This document shows, piece after piece, positions 55,726-64,000 of a DNA stretch of 64,000 bases. The stretch comes from Sinomicrobium kalidii. Its GTDB lineage: Bacteria; Bacteroidota; Bacteroidia; Flavobacteriales; Flavobacteriaceae. The notes under the pieces were generated by a model. That model did no database searches, was not told where the DNA came from, and saw only the letters and a program-made list of their open reading frames with translations. A program made the position numbers and the translations under genes. Location: the NCBI RefSeq assembly GCF_021183825.1, contig NZ_CP089211.1, positions 1,054,001 through 1,118,000 of the forward strand, read 5' to 3'. Numbering within the stretch: the stretch's first letter is position 1; each line of letters begins with the position of its first letter.

Positions 55726-56268
55726 TTATTTTAATAATGATTGTACGATTTCCACGGCCCTTTGCACGGGCCAGTTGTCACGGAACATCCTGCTTTCCAT
55801 GATGGCACTTTCAAAAAGCAGGTAAACCGTATCTGTAAGCTGCTCTTCCTCTTCCGGGAGTAACTTCCGGAAAAAATCGCGCAAATCACACTTATGTTCC
55901 CGGATAACGGCCAGTATACGCGTATTATTTGCCGGAATTTCAGACAAAATATTTAAAAAGCTGCATCCGCGGTAGTTCTCCCTTTCATTCATGTAGCAAA
56001 TAAAGCGGAAAGCCGAAAGGACCGTATTCTCCTGATCGTTTTTCACATAATCTTCCAGTCTGGCAAACCAGGAAATGTGTCTCTGCTTCAGGTACGCTAT
56101 GGCAAGGTCCTCTTTAGATTCGAAATGCTGATAGAGGCTGGCCTTGGCTACGGACGCCTCCCTGATCACCTGGTTGATCCCGGTGGCATTGTATCCCTGG
56201 GTGTGGAATAAATATGTGGCGGTTTCCACGATCCTTTCCCTGGCTCCTTTTTTTCTTTCAGTTTGCAT
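55726..56268 (-). CDS. TetR/AcrR family regulator
   Basis: 180 aa. The N-terminal helix-turn-helix (RERIVETATYLFHTQGYNAT, INQVIREASVAKASLYQHFE) is a typical TetR DNA-binding domain. The C-terminal ligand-binding half contains FRFICYMNERENYRGCSFLN. The palindrome at 56297-56310 is a likely operator. The DUF1348 gene is just downstream. Confidence 0.93.
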   Translation of the reverse strand: MQTERKKGARERIVETATYLFHTQGYNATGINQVIREASVAKASLYQHFESKEDLAIAYLKQRHISWFARLEDYVKNDQENTVLSAFRFICYMNERENYRGCSFLNILSEIPANNTRILAVIREHKCDLRDFFRKLLPEEEEQLTDTVYLLFESAIMESRMFRDNWPVQRAVEIVQSLLK

Positions 56269-56296
56269 GGGACAAATATACTATAAAATTGTACAT

Positions 56297-56310
56297 ACAG
56301 ACAAGTCTGT
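56297..56310. promoter_or_regulatory. Candidate TetR operator
   Basis: ACAGAC-AA-GTCTGT, an inverted repeat with 6-bp arms, lies 29 bp upstream of the TetR start. It resembles TetR-family boxes of the NemR type (TAGACCGGTCTA). Confidence 0.6.
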
Positions 56311-56352
56311 CTACATAATTTCCAAAAATAATTTCAAGGAAGGTTTTTCATT

Positions 56353-56958
56353 TCACTTTTTATAAATACTGGGCAGTGCAAGTTTAAACTTTACGGCCAG
56401 CAGTCTTATGGTAATCACAATTAAAATGGAAAGGATGAAAAGGATGTCTTCCGGAATAGGCAGGAATCCCAATAAAAAATAAGCTCCTCCGCCCGCCACA
56501 CAGGCCGTAGCATAAATTTCCCTGTGGAAGATCACCGGAATGTCGTTGCAGAGAATATCCCGTACCACCCCTCCGAAACAGGCTGTAATTGTTCCCAGGG
56601 CAATACACATTACTGCGCTCAGGTCTGCCGCCACACCTTTTTCCACGCCCACCAGGGTGTACAGACCGATTCCAATGGTATCGAAAAGAAACAGGGAAGT
56701 TCTCATGTATTTTAATTTCTCCTTAAATATCAATGCTACAATAACAGTGATAATAATAGTATACATATATGCATTGTTCTGCAACCAGGTGACAGGTTCT
56801 ATCCCTATAATAATATCCCTGATCGTCCCCCCTCCGACTGCCGTGACAAAGGCAATGATAAAAACCCCGAAAATATCCAGTTTTTTGTGTAAAGCCGCAA
56901 GGACACCCGAAATGGCAAAAGCCACCACTCCGAGAAGATCTATTATAAAATAAAACAT
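56353..56958 (-). CDS. TRIC-type cation channel family protein (UPF0126)
   Basis: 201 aa with about seven membrane helices. Two internal repeats each carry the glycine-rich motif: FVTAVGGGTIRDIIIG and GTITACFGGVVRDILCND. Bacterial members are trimeric intracellular cation channel homologs conducting potassium. It is upstream of the TetR operator in the same direction and may be its own unit. Confidence 0.93.
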   Translation of the reverse strand: MFYFIIDLLGVVAFAISGVLAALHKKLDIFGVFIIAFVTAVGGGTIRDIIIGIEPVTWLQNNAYMYTIIITVIVALIFKEKLKYMRTSLFLFDTIGIGLYTLVGVEKGVAADLSAVMCIALGTITACFGGVVRDILCNDIPVIFHREIYATACVAGGGAYFLLGFLPIPEDILFILSILIVITIRLLAVKFKLALPSIYKK

Positions 56959-57019
56959 ATGTTCCCTGTATTTTATTCCGGAGCCGCAAACTTTACGACC
57001 AAGCCCCGTTACATTTCAC

Positions 57020-57763
57020 TTACATTTTCTGCGTAAAATAGTTATAATCCTTCAGCACCCGGTCTATAAAAGAATTTACATCGGCTTCTTCCGCTTTTGC
57101 CTGTATGACCTCCTCTATTTTAATTTTTAATTTAAGCATAATATTCTTGTCACGCGACTTTTTTGCGGCCAAAAAAGTTTCCTTGATGATCCGCACATCA
57201 TTATCAGACAACCGGATAACTGTCGGATATACGGGTTGATATCCTTCCTGAATATTTTCCAGTATCGTATGATCTATAGTGACGTTGTTCTTTAAGCTGA
57301 TTACCGATGTTCCCGCTGTCATATCGCCCAACCTCTGGCTTTTATTACTCATAGCAATACTTACCAGTGCAACAATACCTCCCAGCATGTTGATATCTGC
57401 AATGCGCAGGAACCAGCGTATCAGGTAATCCGGGAATGACGCCTGGTAACCATCGATTTTAACGACCTTGATCCGCAGCAGCCTTTTGCCCGGGGTCTGC
57501 CCTTCGAGCAGGGATTCGAACAACAGGGTATAGCACATGAAAGGAAGAAAAAACAGCAACCCCACGGCAATTTGCGACCATTGATCCATCCCGCTCAAAA
57601 TCCGGTCAAGCCCCAGTAACCTGAACATTATCTGGTATATGACCACCACATAGGCAATCTTTATGAGCATATCAACAAAATAAGCCAGCATACGTTCTCC
57701 TACAGAGGCAGCCGTAAAACTGATATTTACGTTCTGGGTGGTATTGATTTGCAGTTCTGCCAT
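57020..57763 (-). CDS. RDD family membrane protein
   Basis: 247 aa. An RDD-type N-terminus with TAASVGERMLAYFVDMLIKI (Arg-Asp pattern), four or so helices and a cytoplasmic C-terminal helical tail (KIKIEEVIQAKAEEADVNS). Function unclear; in Bacteroidota it is often next to SpoIIM and MoxR-like genes. It diverges from the SpoIIM operon. Confidence 0.88.
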   Translation of the reverse strand: MAELQINTTQNVNISFTAASVGERMLAYFVDMLIKIAYVVVIYQIMFRLLGLDRILSGMDQWSQIAVGLLFFLPFMCYTLLFESLLEGQTPGKRLLRIKVVKIDGYQASFPDYLIRWFLRIADINMLGGIVALVSIAMSNKSQRLGDMTAGTSVISLKNNVTIDHTILENIQEGYQPVYPTVIRLSDNDVRIIKETFLAAKKSRDKNIMLKLKIKIEEVIQAKAEEADVNSFIDRVLKDYNYFTQKM

Positions 57764-58010
57764 ATTGTTTTCCGCTTTACCCTGTTTTATTTCCGGGGTG
57801 AGAATTCTCTATCACTAATTGTAACTGCTTGCAAGCTATTTGTTTTCCCGTTCCTTTTATATCCCTGATTTCCGGTAATTATGTCCACATACAGGATAAA
57901 ATTCACCTTTCCCCGCCGTAAAAGTATCAGTTTTATTTTAACTTTACACCTTCGGTTCCGCATTTAGCGGGTCATAACACGTACCTATCGGTGTGTAGTG
58001 AATCCAGACA

Positions 58011-58979
58011 ATGAGAGAAGTTGCCTTCATAAAGCAAAATAAGGAAAAATGGCTCAACTTTGAAAAGGCTGTTTTTAACCGTCAGTTTAAAAACCCGGAT
58101 GAGCTGGCCACTTTATACATTCACATCATCAATGACCTGTCGTATGCCCAGACCTATTACCCGAAGAGCAAGGTCATTACTTATCTGAACCAGCTTGCCG
58201 CCCGGGCATTTCAGAGGATTTACCGGACCAAGCGGCAGGACACCAATCGTTTTCTGTATTTTTTCCGGACGGAAATACCTCTGGTGGTTTACCAATACAG
58301 AAGGTATTTTGCTTATGCCTTTATTCTCTTTTTTACCTTTGCAGCCATAGGAGCAGTTTCGGCAGCCCATGACGATACGTTTGTGCGGCTTATCCTCGGG
58401 GACAACTACGTGAACATGACTCTGGAAAACATAGCGAACGGCGACCCGGTGGCCGTGTACAAAAGCGGAAGTAACTGGGGAGGCTTTATAGGGATTACCA
58501 TCAATAATATTTACGTGGGGATGCGTGCCTTTGTTTACGGTATATTCGGCGGACTGGGCACAGGGTGGATACTGTTACAAAACGGTATTATGCTGGGAGC
58601 TTTTCAGTATATGTTCCAGGCTGAAGGAGTGCTGTGGGAAAGTGTCCGGGGAATCTGGATACACGGCGCCATGGAAATATTTGCCATCGTGGTCACGGGG
58701 GCTTCAGGGCTGATCCTCGGAGCGGGAATACTCTTTCCCGCTACCTATTCCCGGAAAGTTTCTTTTAAAATGGCATTTAAGGACGGTGTAAAAATCCTGC
58801 TCAGTACTTTTCCGTTCTTTGTTTTTGCAGGATTCCTGGAAGGTTTTGTTACCCGTTATTCGGATGTCATGCCCAATGGCCTGTCTGTAGCGATCATCCT
58901 GGCCACTCTTAGTATTATTACATTCTATTATATCTTCTACCCTTTTATAGTAATCAAAAAAACGGCATCACATCTATGA
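58011..58979 (+). CDS. SpoIIM family membrane protein
   Basis: 322 aa. After a ~100-residue cytoplasmic N-terminus rich in Tyr/Arg (LAARAFQRIYRTKRQDTNRF) come about five membrane helices; NNIYVGMRAFVYGIFGGLGT and IWIHGAMEIFAIVVTGASGL are SpoIIM-type blocks. The Bacillus protein acts in septal peptidoglycan remodelling during engulfment. Here the function is unknown. It overlaps the next gene by ATGA. Confidence 0.9.
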   Translation: MREVAFIKQNKEKWLNFEKAVFNRQFKNPDELATLYIHIINDLSYAQTYYPKSKVITYLNQLAARAFQRIYRTKRQDTNRFLYFFRTEIPLVVYQYRRYFAYAFILFFTFAAIGAVSAAHDDTFVRLILGDNYVNMTLENIANGDPVAVYKSGSNWGGFIGITINNIYVGMRAFVYGIFGGLGTGWILLQNGIMLGAFQYMFQAEGVLWESVRGIWIHGAMEIFAIVVTGASGLILGAGILFPATYSRKVSFKMAFKDGVKILLSTFPFFVFAGFLEGFVTRYSDVMPNGLSVAIILATLSIITFYYIFYPFIVIKKTASHL

Positions 58980-59923
58980 TACAACTCTATAAAAAAAGGG
59001 AGTTCGGAGAACTTTTCTCCGATACGTTTACCTTTATAAAACAACACGGCAAACACTTTTATAAGAACTATTTTCTTATTAACGGAGGTTTTATCCTCGT
59101 ACTCCTGGTATTGGCCTATTTTTTCGTAAAAGTCTATAGTTCATTGCTGGCAACCTCCATGGGCCCCGTAGCCCCGGATGCTTCAGTAGAGAATTACGTC
59201 AATGACAATGGCTTGCTGGTTTTTCTTTTTATGTTTCTCTTCGTCATAATGGCGGTATTTGTAGGTTTCATCACCTATGCCTATACCCCGGTATACATGC
59301 TGCTTTACGCTAAAAAAGGGAGCAATGACTTTACGGCAAAAGACATTGTTAAAGTGCTGAAACAACAGGCAGGGAAACTCTTTATCTATGTTCTGGCTTC
59401 CATGCTCATCTCCATGGCGGTCTTCCTGGGGGCAGGCATTGCCATATTCATCCTGTTTATTACGATTATCGGCATCCTTTTAATTCCTCTGGTACTGGCG
59501 GTGATCACCCTGTCCTATAATAATGCCCTTATGGAGTACCTGGACTCCGACAAGGGTATATTCGACTGTTTCGGATATGGTTTTCAGCTAACGTTCAAAC
59601 GGTTCTGGGTTAATGCCGGATGTGTTGCCCTCTTTTACCTCATGATCCAGATCATACAAAGTATCGTGACACTCATCCCCTATCTGGCGGGTATTTTTTC
59701 GATAGTGACCAGCAGTTCATCCAGCCTGGGCAATTCAGAAGAAAATGTCGCTGCTGTGTTTACCATTATGCTCATCTTTTATGTGCTCTCTTTTCTCCTG
59801 AGTCTCCTTGGCAATACCATAATACAGATCAACCAGGCCATCATCTATTTCAGCCTCAAGGAAGAAAGCGAAAACATAAACACCACCTCGGTTATCGACC
59901 AGATCGGCACCACTGAGGATTAA
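58976..59923 (+). CDS. Integral membrane protein, unknown
   Basis: 315 aa with about six helices and a conserved-looking start (MIQLYKKREFGELFSDTFTF). A Ser-rich loop SSSSSLGNSEENV occurs near residue 245. No motif recognised. Its ATG overlaps the SpoIIM stop, so the two are coupled and probably act together. Confidence 0.8.
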   Translation: MIQLYKKREFGELFSDTFTFIKQHGKHFYKNYFLINGGFILVLLVLAYFFVKVYSSLLATSMGPVAPDASVENYVNDNGLLVFLFMFLFVIMAVFVGFITYAYTPVYMLLYAKKGSNDFTAKDIVKVLKQQAGKLFIYVLASMLISMAVFLGAGIAIFILFITIIGILLIPLVLAVITLSYNNALMEYLDSDKGIFDCFGYGFQLTFKRFWVNAGCVALFYLMIQIIQSIVTLIPYLAGIFSIVTSSSSSLGNSEENVAAVFTIMLIFYVLSFLLSLLGNTIIQINQAIIYFSLKEESENINTTSVIDQIGTTED

Positions 59924-59933
59924 AAAAACTGTA

Positions 59934-60659
59934 TTGAAGAAGTACCTGTTATTACATATCTTTTGTTTGTTCCTTTCACTGGTGTCTTTTTCACAGGAAA
60001 CCGGAGACAGTCTTCGCATCGACACTTCTCCCCTGGAAAAAAGGGCTTTTTCACCGGAATTCAGGGAAAAGTATAACGGTCCAGAATATCAATACGAAAG
60101 TACGGTACAAAGCGGCTGGTTTACTCGGTTCAAGGAATGGCTTATTCAATTCCTCGCCGATCTCTTCCGGCTTGAATCCAGACAAAAGGCTTCGAACATT
60201 GCCGATATTTTCCTGCAGGTATTTTACGTGCTTCTCGTACTCACGGTGATTTTCTTTATTGTCCGTGCCATCATGAACAGGGAAGGCCAGTGGGCTTTCC
60301 GCAAATCATCCGACCGGAAGATTATTACTGCCAGGGATATTGAAAACAACATTCACATTACCGATTTTAACAAACTTATCAGTGATGCCGTTGCCGACAA
60401 CCACTACCGGGAAGCCATAAGGTATTACTACCTGTGGCTGCTCAAGGAATTATCAGGAAAAGAACTCATCATATACGATGCGGAGAAGACCAATACGGAT
60501 TACCTCCGGGAACTGAAAGACCACAAACTGCAGTCGGAATTTGGTTATGCTTCTTACCTGTACAATTACATATGGTACGGAGAATTTACCATAGACCACG
60601 AACAGTACAATAACGCCGCCGGTACATTTTCGGCCCTGATAAAATCCGTGAAGGTATGA
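59934..60659 (+). CDS. DUF4129-like protein
   Basis: 241 aa. TTG start giving MKKYLLLHIFCLFLSLVSFS, a signal peptide, and a membrane helix at about 87-110 (FLQVFYVLLVLTVIFFIVRA). The C-terminal part (YREAIRYYYLWLLKELSGKE and YLYNYIWYGEF) resembles DUF4129, an accessory domain in MoxR/DUF58 clusters. It overlaps the DUF4350 gene by ATGA. Confidence 0.82.
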   Translation: MKKYLLLHIFCLFLSLVSFSQETGDSLRIDTSPLEKRAFSPEFREKYNGPEYQYESTVQSGWFTRFKEWLIQFLADLFRLESRQKASNIADIFLQVFYVLLVLTVIFFIVRAIMNREGQWAFRKSSDRKIITARDIENNIHITDFNKLISDAVADNHYREAIRYYYLWLLKELSGKELIIYDAEKTNTDYLRELKDHKLQSEFGYASYLYNYIWYGEFTIDHEQYNNAAGTFSALIKSVKV

Positions 60660-61861
60660 ACAACAGCATTAAACTATATACAGGACTCCTGATCGTGCTG
60701 GTGGTCGTGGTAGCGGTTTTCGAGCTGTCACAACCGGAACCGGTGGACTGGAGGCCTACGTTCAACGAAACACATACCAGACCTTATGGCCTCAAGGTGT
60801 TTTACAACGAGTTACGCACTGCTTTCAAAGACAGTGTCCGGGATGTCAAAAAATCGCCTTACGAATTCCTGAACCCCTTGTACAATCCGGAAAGCCTGAC
60901 TTATGACTTCAACCGGAATTACATCTACATCAACCGGGAATACCTGCCGGATGAAGTTTCTACAAAAGAACTCCTTTACTATGCTGCTGCGGGTAATACG
61001 GTATTTATTGCTTCGGAAAGGATGCCGGACATGCTACAGGACTCCCTCGGGTTTTCTACGGCATATGACTTCAGTCCCGGGAAAAAAGGCCGTATCAGCC
61101 TTGCTAATCCTCATGTAAAACAGGATTCCGTTTCCGTGGACGACGGTAGGTCAGGTTCCTATTTTCAGGAACTGGACTCGTTAAACACCACTGTGCTGGG
61201 ATATCAGGATTTCGGGAAGAGGCATATTAATTTTGTAAAAATAGAATATGGCAGCGGATATTTTCTGCTCCATACCCATCCTTATATTTTCACCAACTAT
61301 TACCTGCTTAAAGGCAACAATTACCGTTATGCAGAAGACATCCTGGCTTATCTCGACCGGGATTCCGTATTCTTCGATTCCAGGGACCGCAGGCAACTCG
61401 GAAATTCGCCGCTCCGTTATATCCTGACCCAACCCCCGTTGCGATGGGCATGGTTTATCGGGCTGGTTACCCTGCTGGTGTTTATGATCTTCAATGCCAA
61501 GCGGAAACAACGGATAGTACGGGTATTATCGCCTTTGCAAAATACAACGGTAGCTTTTATAAAAACCATCGGTAACCTCTATTACGAAACCAAAGACCAC
61601 ACCAACCTCGTCGATAAAAAGATTACCTATTTCCTGGAGAAAATAAGGAAGGACTATTATTTGGAAACCACTGATTTAAACGATAAATTCGTTCATACCC
61701 TGGCCGCAAAAACAGGTAAGGACAAAGCCATGATCAAAAAACTTATTGATCTGGTATTGCGGCTTCAGTCCAGGCCGGAATGTACGGAACAGGACCTTTT
61801 ACAACTCAACCGGGCGATAGAAAAATTTTATGCCGGGAATAACGTAAGAAAAGAAAAATAA
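60656..61861 (+). CDS. DUF4350 domain protein
   Basis: 401 aa. An N-terminal membrane helix (about 7-23), an extracytoplasmic domain with KVFYNELRTAF and GNTVFIASERMPDMLQDSLG, a second helix at about 262-280 (WAWFIGLVTLLVFMIFNAKR) and a cytoplasmic tail with TKDHTNLVDKK-like sequence. DUF4350 is typical of MoxR-associated operons. It is followed after 2 bp by the MoxR gene. Confidence 0.85.
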   Translation: MNNSIKLYTGLLIVLVVVVAVFELSQPEPVDWRPTFNETHTRPYGLKVFYNELRTAFKDSVRDVKKSPYEFLNPLYNPESLTYDFNRNYIYINREYLPDEVSTKELLYYAAAGNTVFIASERMPDMLQDSLGFSTAYDFSPGKKGRISLANPHVKQDSVSVDDGRSGSYFQELDSLNTTVLGYQDFGKRHINFVKIEYGSGYFLLHTHPYIFTNYYLLKGNNYRYAEDILAYLDRDSVFFDSRDRRQLGNSPLRYILTQPPLRWAWFIGLVTLLVFMIFNAKRKQRIVRVLSPLQNTTVAFIKTIGNLYYETKDHTNLVDKKITYFLEKIRKDYYLETTDLNDKFVHTLAAKTGKDKAMIKKLIDLVLRLQSRPECTEQDLLQLNRAIEKFYAGNNVRKEK

Positions 61862-61863
61862 CC

Positions 61864-62952
61864 ATGAGTGAACAAAACCATACCCCCGAAGAAAACACAG
61901 GGGAAAATACAGATCAGCCTATAGAAAATGCCGGGCTTTCCCAAACGGAAAGTACAACAGACAGCAACCATGGTCCCGAAGCGCTGAAGTTCCGGTCGCG
62001 CATAGACCTTTCCGCCTTGCAGGAAGCCGTGGATCAGGTAAGGAGTGAACTCTCCAAGGTCATCGTAGGGCAAAAACACATGATAGACATGCTCATCACG
62101 GCATTGCTGGCCGACGGCCACGTACTTATCGAAGGGGTCCCCGGTGTGGCCAAGACCATTACGGCAAAACTGCTGGCCAGGGCCCTTACCGTCGATTTCA
62201 GCAGAATACAGTTCACCCCCGACCTGATGCCTTCAGATATCCTGGGTACTTCGGTATTCGACCTGAAAAAATCGGAATTCGAATTCAAGAAAGGACCTGT
62301 GTTTTCCAATATGCTGCTGATCGACGAAATAAACCGTGCCCCCGCCAAAACACAGGCAGCATTGTTTGAAGTTATGGAAGAACGGCAGATCACCATGGAC
62401 GGGCACTGCTATGTACTGGAAGCCCCTTTTATGGTACTGGCCACCCAGAACCCGGTGGAACAGGAAGGTACTTATCGCCTGCCCGAAGCCCAACTGGACC
62501 GTTTTCTCTTTAAAATCGATGTGGAATACCCCTCCCTGGAAGAGGAAATAGAGATCATTACCCGGGAACACCAGCTCAAGGAAACCACAAAAACGGAAAA
62601 AATAACTGCTTTTCTCACCAGGGAACAAGTGTCCACCTATCAGAAACTGGTCAATGAGGTGTTGGTAGAGCCCCATTTACTCAAGTATATTGCCGAACTC
62701 ATCACAAATACCCGCAGCAATGCCTTCCTGTATCTGGGGGCCTCCCCGAGGGCTTCCATAGCCATACTGAAAGCCTCGAAAGCCTATGCCGCTATCAACG
62801 GGCGTGACTTTGTTACTCCGGAAGATATCAAACAGGTGGCTGTCCCTGTTTTACAACACCGTATCATTATCACACCGGAACGGGAAATGGAAGGCGTTAC
62901 CGGAAAACAGGTCATCCAGCAGATCATCCAGGCCGTGGAAGTCCCCAGGTGA
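61864..62952 (+). CDS. MoxR family AAA+ ATPase
   Basis: 362 aa. A variable N-terminus (~45 residues) precedes the AAA+ core: Walker A GVPGVAKTITAK, Walker B LLIDEINRAPAKTQAALFEV, sensor LATQNPVEQEGTYRLPEAQL and a C-terminal lid with GASPRASIAILKASKAYA. MoxR proteins act as chaperone-like ATPases for partner proteins, often of the DUF58/von Willebrand A type. It is the core of this operon. Confidence 0.95.
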   Translation: MSEQNHTPEENTGENTDQPIENAGLSQTESTTDSNHGPEALKFRSRIDLSALQEAVDQVRSELSKVIVGQKHMIDMLITALLADGHVLIEGVPGVAKTITAKLLARALTVDFSRIQFTPDLMPSDILGTSVFDLKKSEFEFKKGPVFSNMLLIDEINRAPAKTQAALFEVMEERQITMDGHCYVLEAPFMVLATQNPVEQEGTYRLPEAQLDRFLFKIDVEYPSLEEEIEIITREHQLKETTKTEKITAFLTREQVSTYQKLVNEVLVEPHLLKYIAELITNTRSNAFLYLGASPRASIAILKASKAYAAINGRDFVTPEDIKQVAVPVLQHRIIITPEREMEGVTGKQVIQQIIQAVEVPR

Positions 62953-63046
62953 TGTACCAAAGATAATCGGGCAATAAGGAACCGAATACCGTAGGTTAAA
63001 CACCAGACCTGCAACAAAAACAGACTTTGAACCAGAAACATGAAAT

Positions 63047-64000
63047 TTGAAACTATTTAAACCACTATACCTGCAAAACCGCTTTTTCTATGGTTGCATC
63101 GCCGTGATAGTGCTTTTTATTATCAGCTTTATTTTCGGCAAGCTCTTCTTTGTTGCCAAACTGGGGCTTATCATACTACTGGCCTTTACGTTTCTGGACA
63201 TTGTGATCCTGTTCTATTCCAGGACCGGGATAAAAGCGGTAAGAGCACTCCCCGAAAAATTCTCCAATGGAGATAAAAATCCGGTGCAGGTTACCATCGA
63301 TAATTATTATACGTTTCCCGTACATGCAAGGGTAACGGACGAAATCCCGGAGCAGTTCCAGATAAGGGACTTCAGGATTGACAGAAAACTGCCCGCTTCT
63401 GCCTCCCACACCCTGGAATACACATTAAGGCCCACGGAAAGAGGGGAATATCACTTCGGAAGGCTGAACATATATATTTCTTCCGCCTTAGGGCTTATTG
63501 CCAAACGATATGTTTTCTGCGACAATGTTATGATCCCCACCTACCCCGCCTTTCTCCAACTCCGCAAATACGACCTTATGGCCTTTACCAACCGCCTCCA
63601 CCAGTACGGTATTAAAAAAATACGACGAATAGGCCATACCATGGAATTCGAACAGATCAAGGAATACGTTCAGGGGGACGACATACGAACCCTCAACTGG
63701 AAGGCAACAGCCAAGAAAAACCAGCTCATGGTCAACCAGTTTCAGGATGAAAAATCACAACCCGTATATTCGGTGATCGACAAAGGCCGGGTAATGAAGA
63801 TGCCTTTCGAAGAGTTGAGCCTGCTCGATTATGCCATCAATGCCACCCTGGTTATCAGCAATGTCGTTCTGAAAAAGCAGGACAAGGCAGGGATGTTCAC
63901 ATTTTCAAAAAAAGTGGAAAACATTGTGGTAGCGGAACGACGAACTTCCCAGATGGGATTGATCCTGGAAACGCTTTACAACATTCAGACCGATTTTTTC
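63047..64000 (+). CDS. DUF58 domain protein (cut by window edge)
   Basis: 318 codons visible from a TTG at 63047 (MKLFKPLYLQNRFFYGCIAV). Two N-terminal membrane helices (about 14-52), an intermediate beta domain and the DUF58 motif YVQGDDIRTLNWKATAKKN with QPVYSVIDKGRVM after it. DUF58 proteins are the usual partner of MoxR ATPases. No ATG fits in frame nearby. The C-terminus is beyond the window. Confidence 0.9.
   Translation, partial: MKLFKPLYLQNRFFYGCIAVIVLFIISFIFGKLFFVAKLGLIILLAFTFLDIVILFYSRTGIKAVRALPEKFSNGDKNPVQVTIDNYYTFPVHARVTDEIPEQFQIRDFRIDRKLPASASHTLEYTLRPTERGEYHFGRLNIYISSALGLIAKRYVFCDNVMIPTYPAFLQLRKYDLMAFTNRLHQYGIKKIRRIGHTMEFEQIKEYVQGDDIRTLNWKATAKKNQLMVNQFQDEKSQPVYSVIDKGRVMKMPFEELSLLDYAINATLVISNVVLKKQDKAGMFTFSKKVENIVVAERRTSQMGLILETLYNIQTDFF

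Overview
The window is a chromosome segment of a member of the Bacteroidota, most likely the family Flavobacteriaceae. Signs of this are the promoters of the form TTG - about 19 bp - TAnnTTTG in front of several genes, A-rich leaders with almost no Shine-Dalgarno sites, and lineage-typical families (OmpP1/FadL porin, DUF5723, DUF2851, an SprB-like repeat, bTHX, archaeal-type ProRS). I cannot name the genus. No prophage, CRISPR array or transposase was seen. The gene set is largely housekeeping with small accessory insertions.

1-13.1 kb (minus strand): the transcription/translation block, in transcription order rpsU, xerC-like recombinase, hpf, tRNA-Tyr, tRNA-Gly, tRNA-Thr, tuf, tRNA-Trp, secE, nusG, rplK, rplA, rplJ, rplL, rpoB, rpoC (cut by the window edge). 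Hairpins sit in the rplL-rpoB and rpoB-rpoC gaps. rpsU has a strong Shine-Dalgarno, which is rare in this phylum and fits autoregulation by bS21.

13.2-29.9 kb: a secreted GH13 alpha-amylase with a LacI-type palindrome upstream, an acyl-CoA dehydrogenase, a methyltransferase, an amino-acid uptake operon (AGCS symporter with an SprB-like N-terminal domain, NSS symporter, a 48-aa MetS-like subunit) followed by an HhH protein, PspC and DUF2851 genes, a membrane protein/winged-helix/CreD unit with repeated operators, rhodanese and thioredoxin-fold genes, and a MarR/nitroreductase/YceI unit.

29.9-37.5 kb: a complete trp operon (trpEGDCFBA) behind a leader peptide with three consecutive Trp codons and an attenuator. 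An S23/four-helix-bundle gene flanked by imperfect inverted repeats is inserted between trpD and trpC. The small ribosomal protein bTHX follows trpA.

37.5-49 kb: proS, a Trp/Tyr/Gly-rich lipoprotein plus FadL-like porin behind a candidate sigma-54 promoter, folE, cysS, yidD with a tandemly duplicated tail, an ECF41-type sigma factor with its carboxymuconolactone-decarboxylase-like partner (both preceded by the same promoter motif), lgt, a DUF192 lipoprotein and a class V aminotransferase.

49-64 kb: a translationally coupled yjjG/lipoprotein/DUF5723 unit, a DUF7033/deacetylase-like protein, radC, a truncated Mur-ligase-like protein with degraded motifs, DUF1348, TetR and TRIC-channel genes, then RDD diverging from an operon SpoIIM / membrane protein / DUF4129 / DUF4350 / MoxR ATPase / DUF58 (cut by the window edge).
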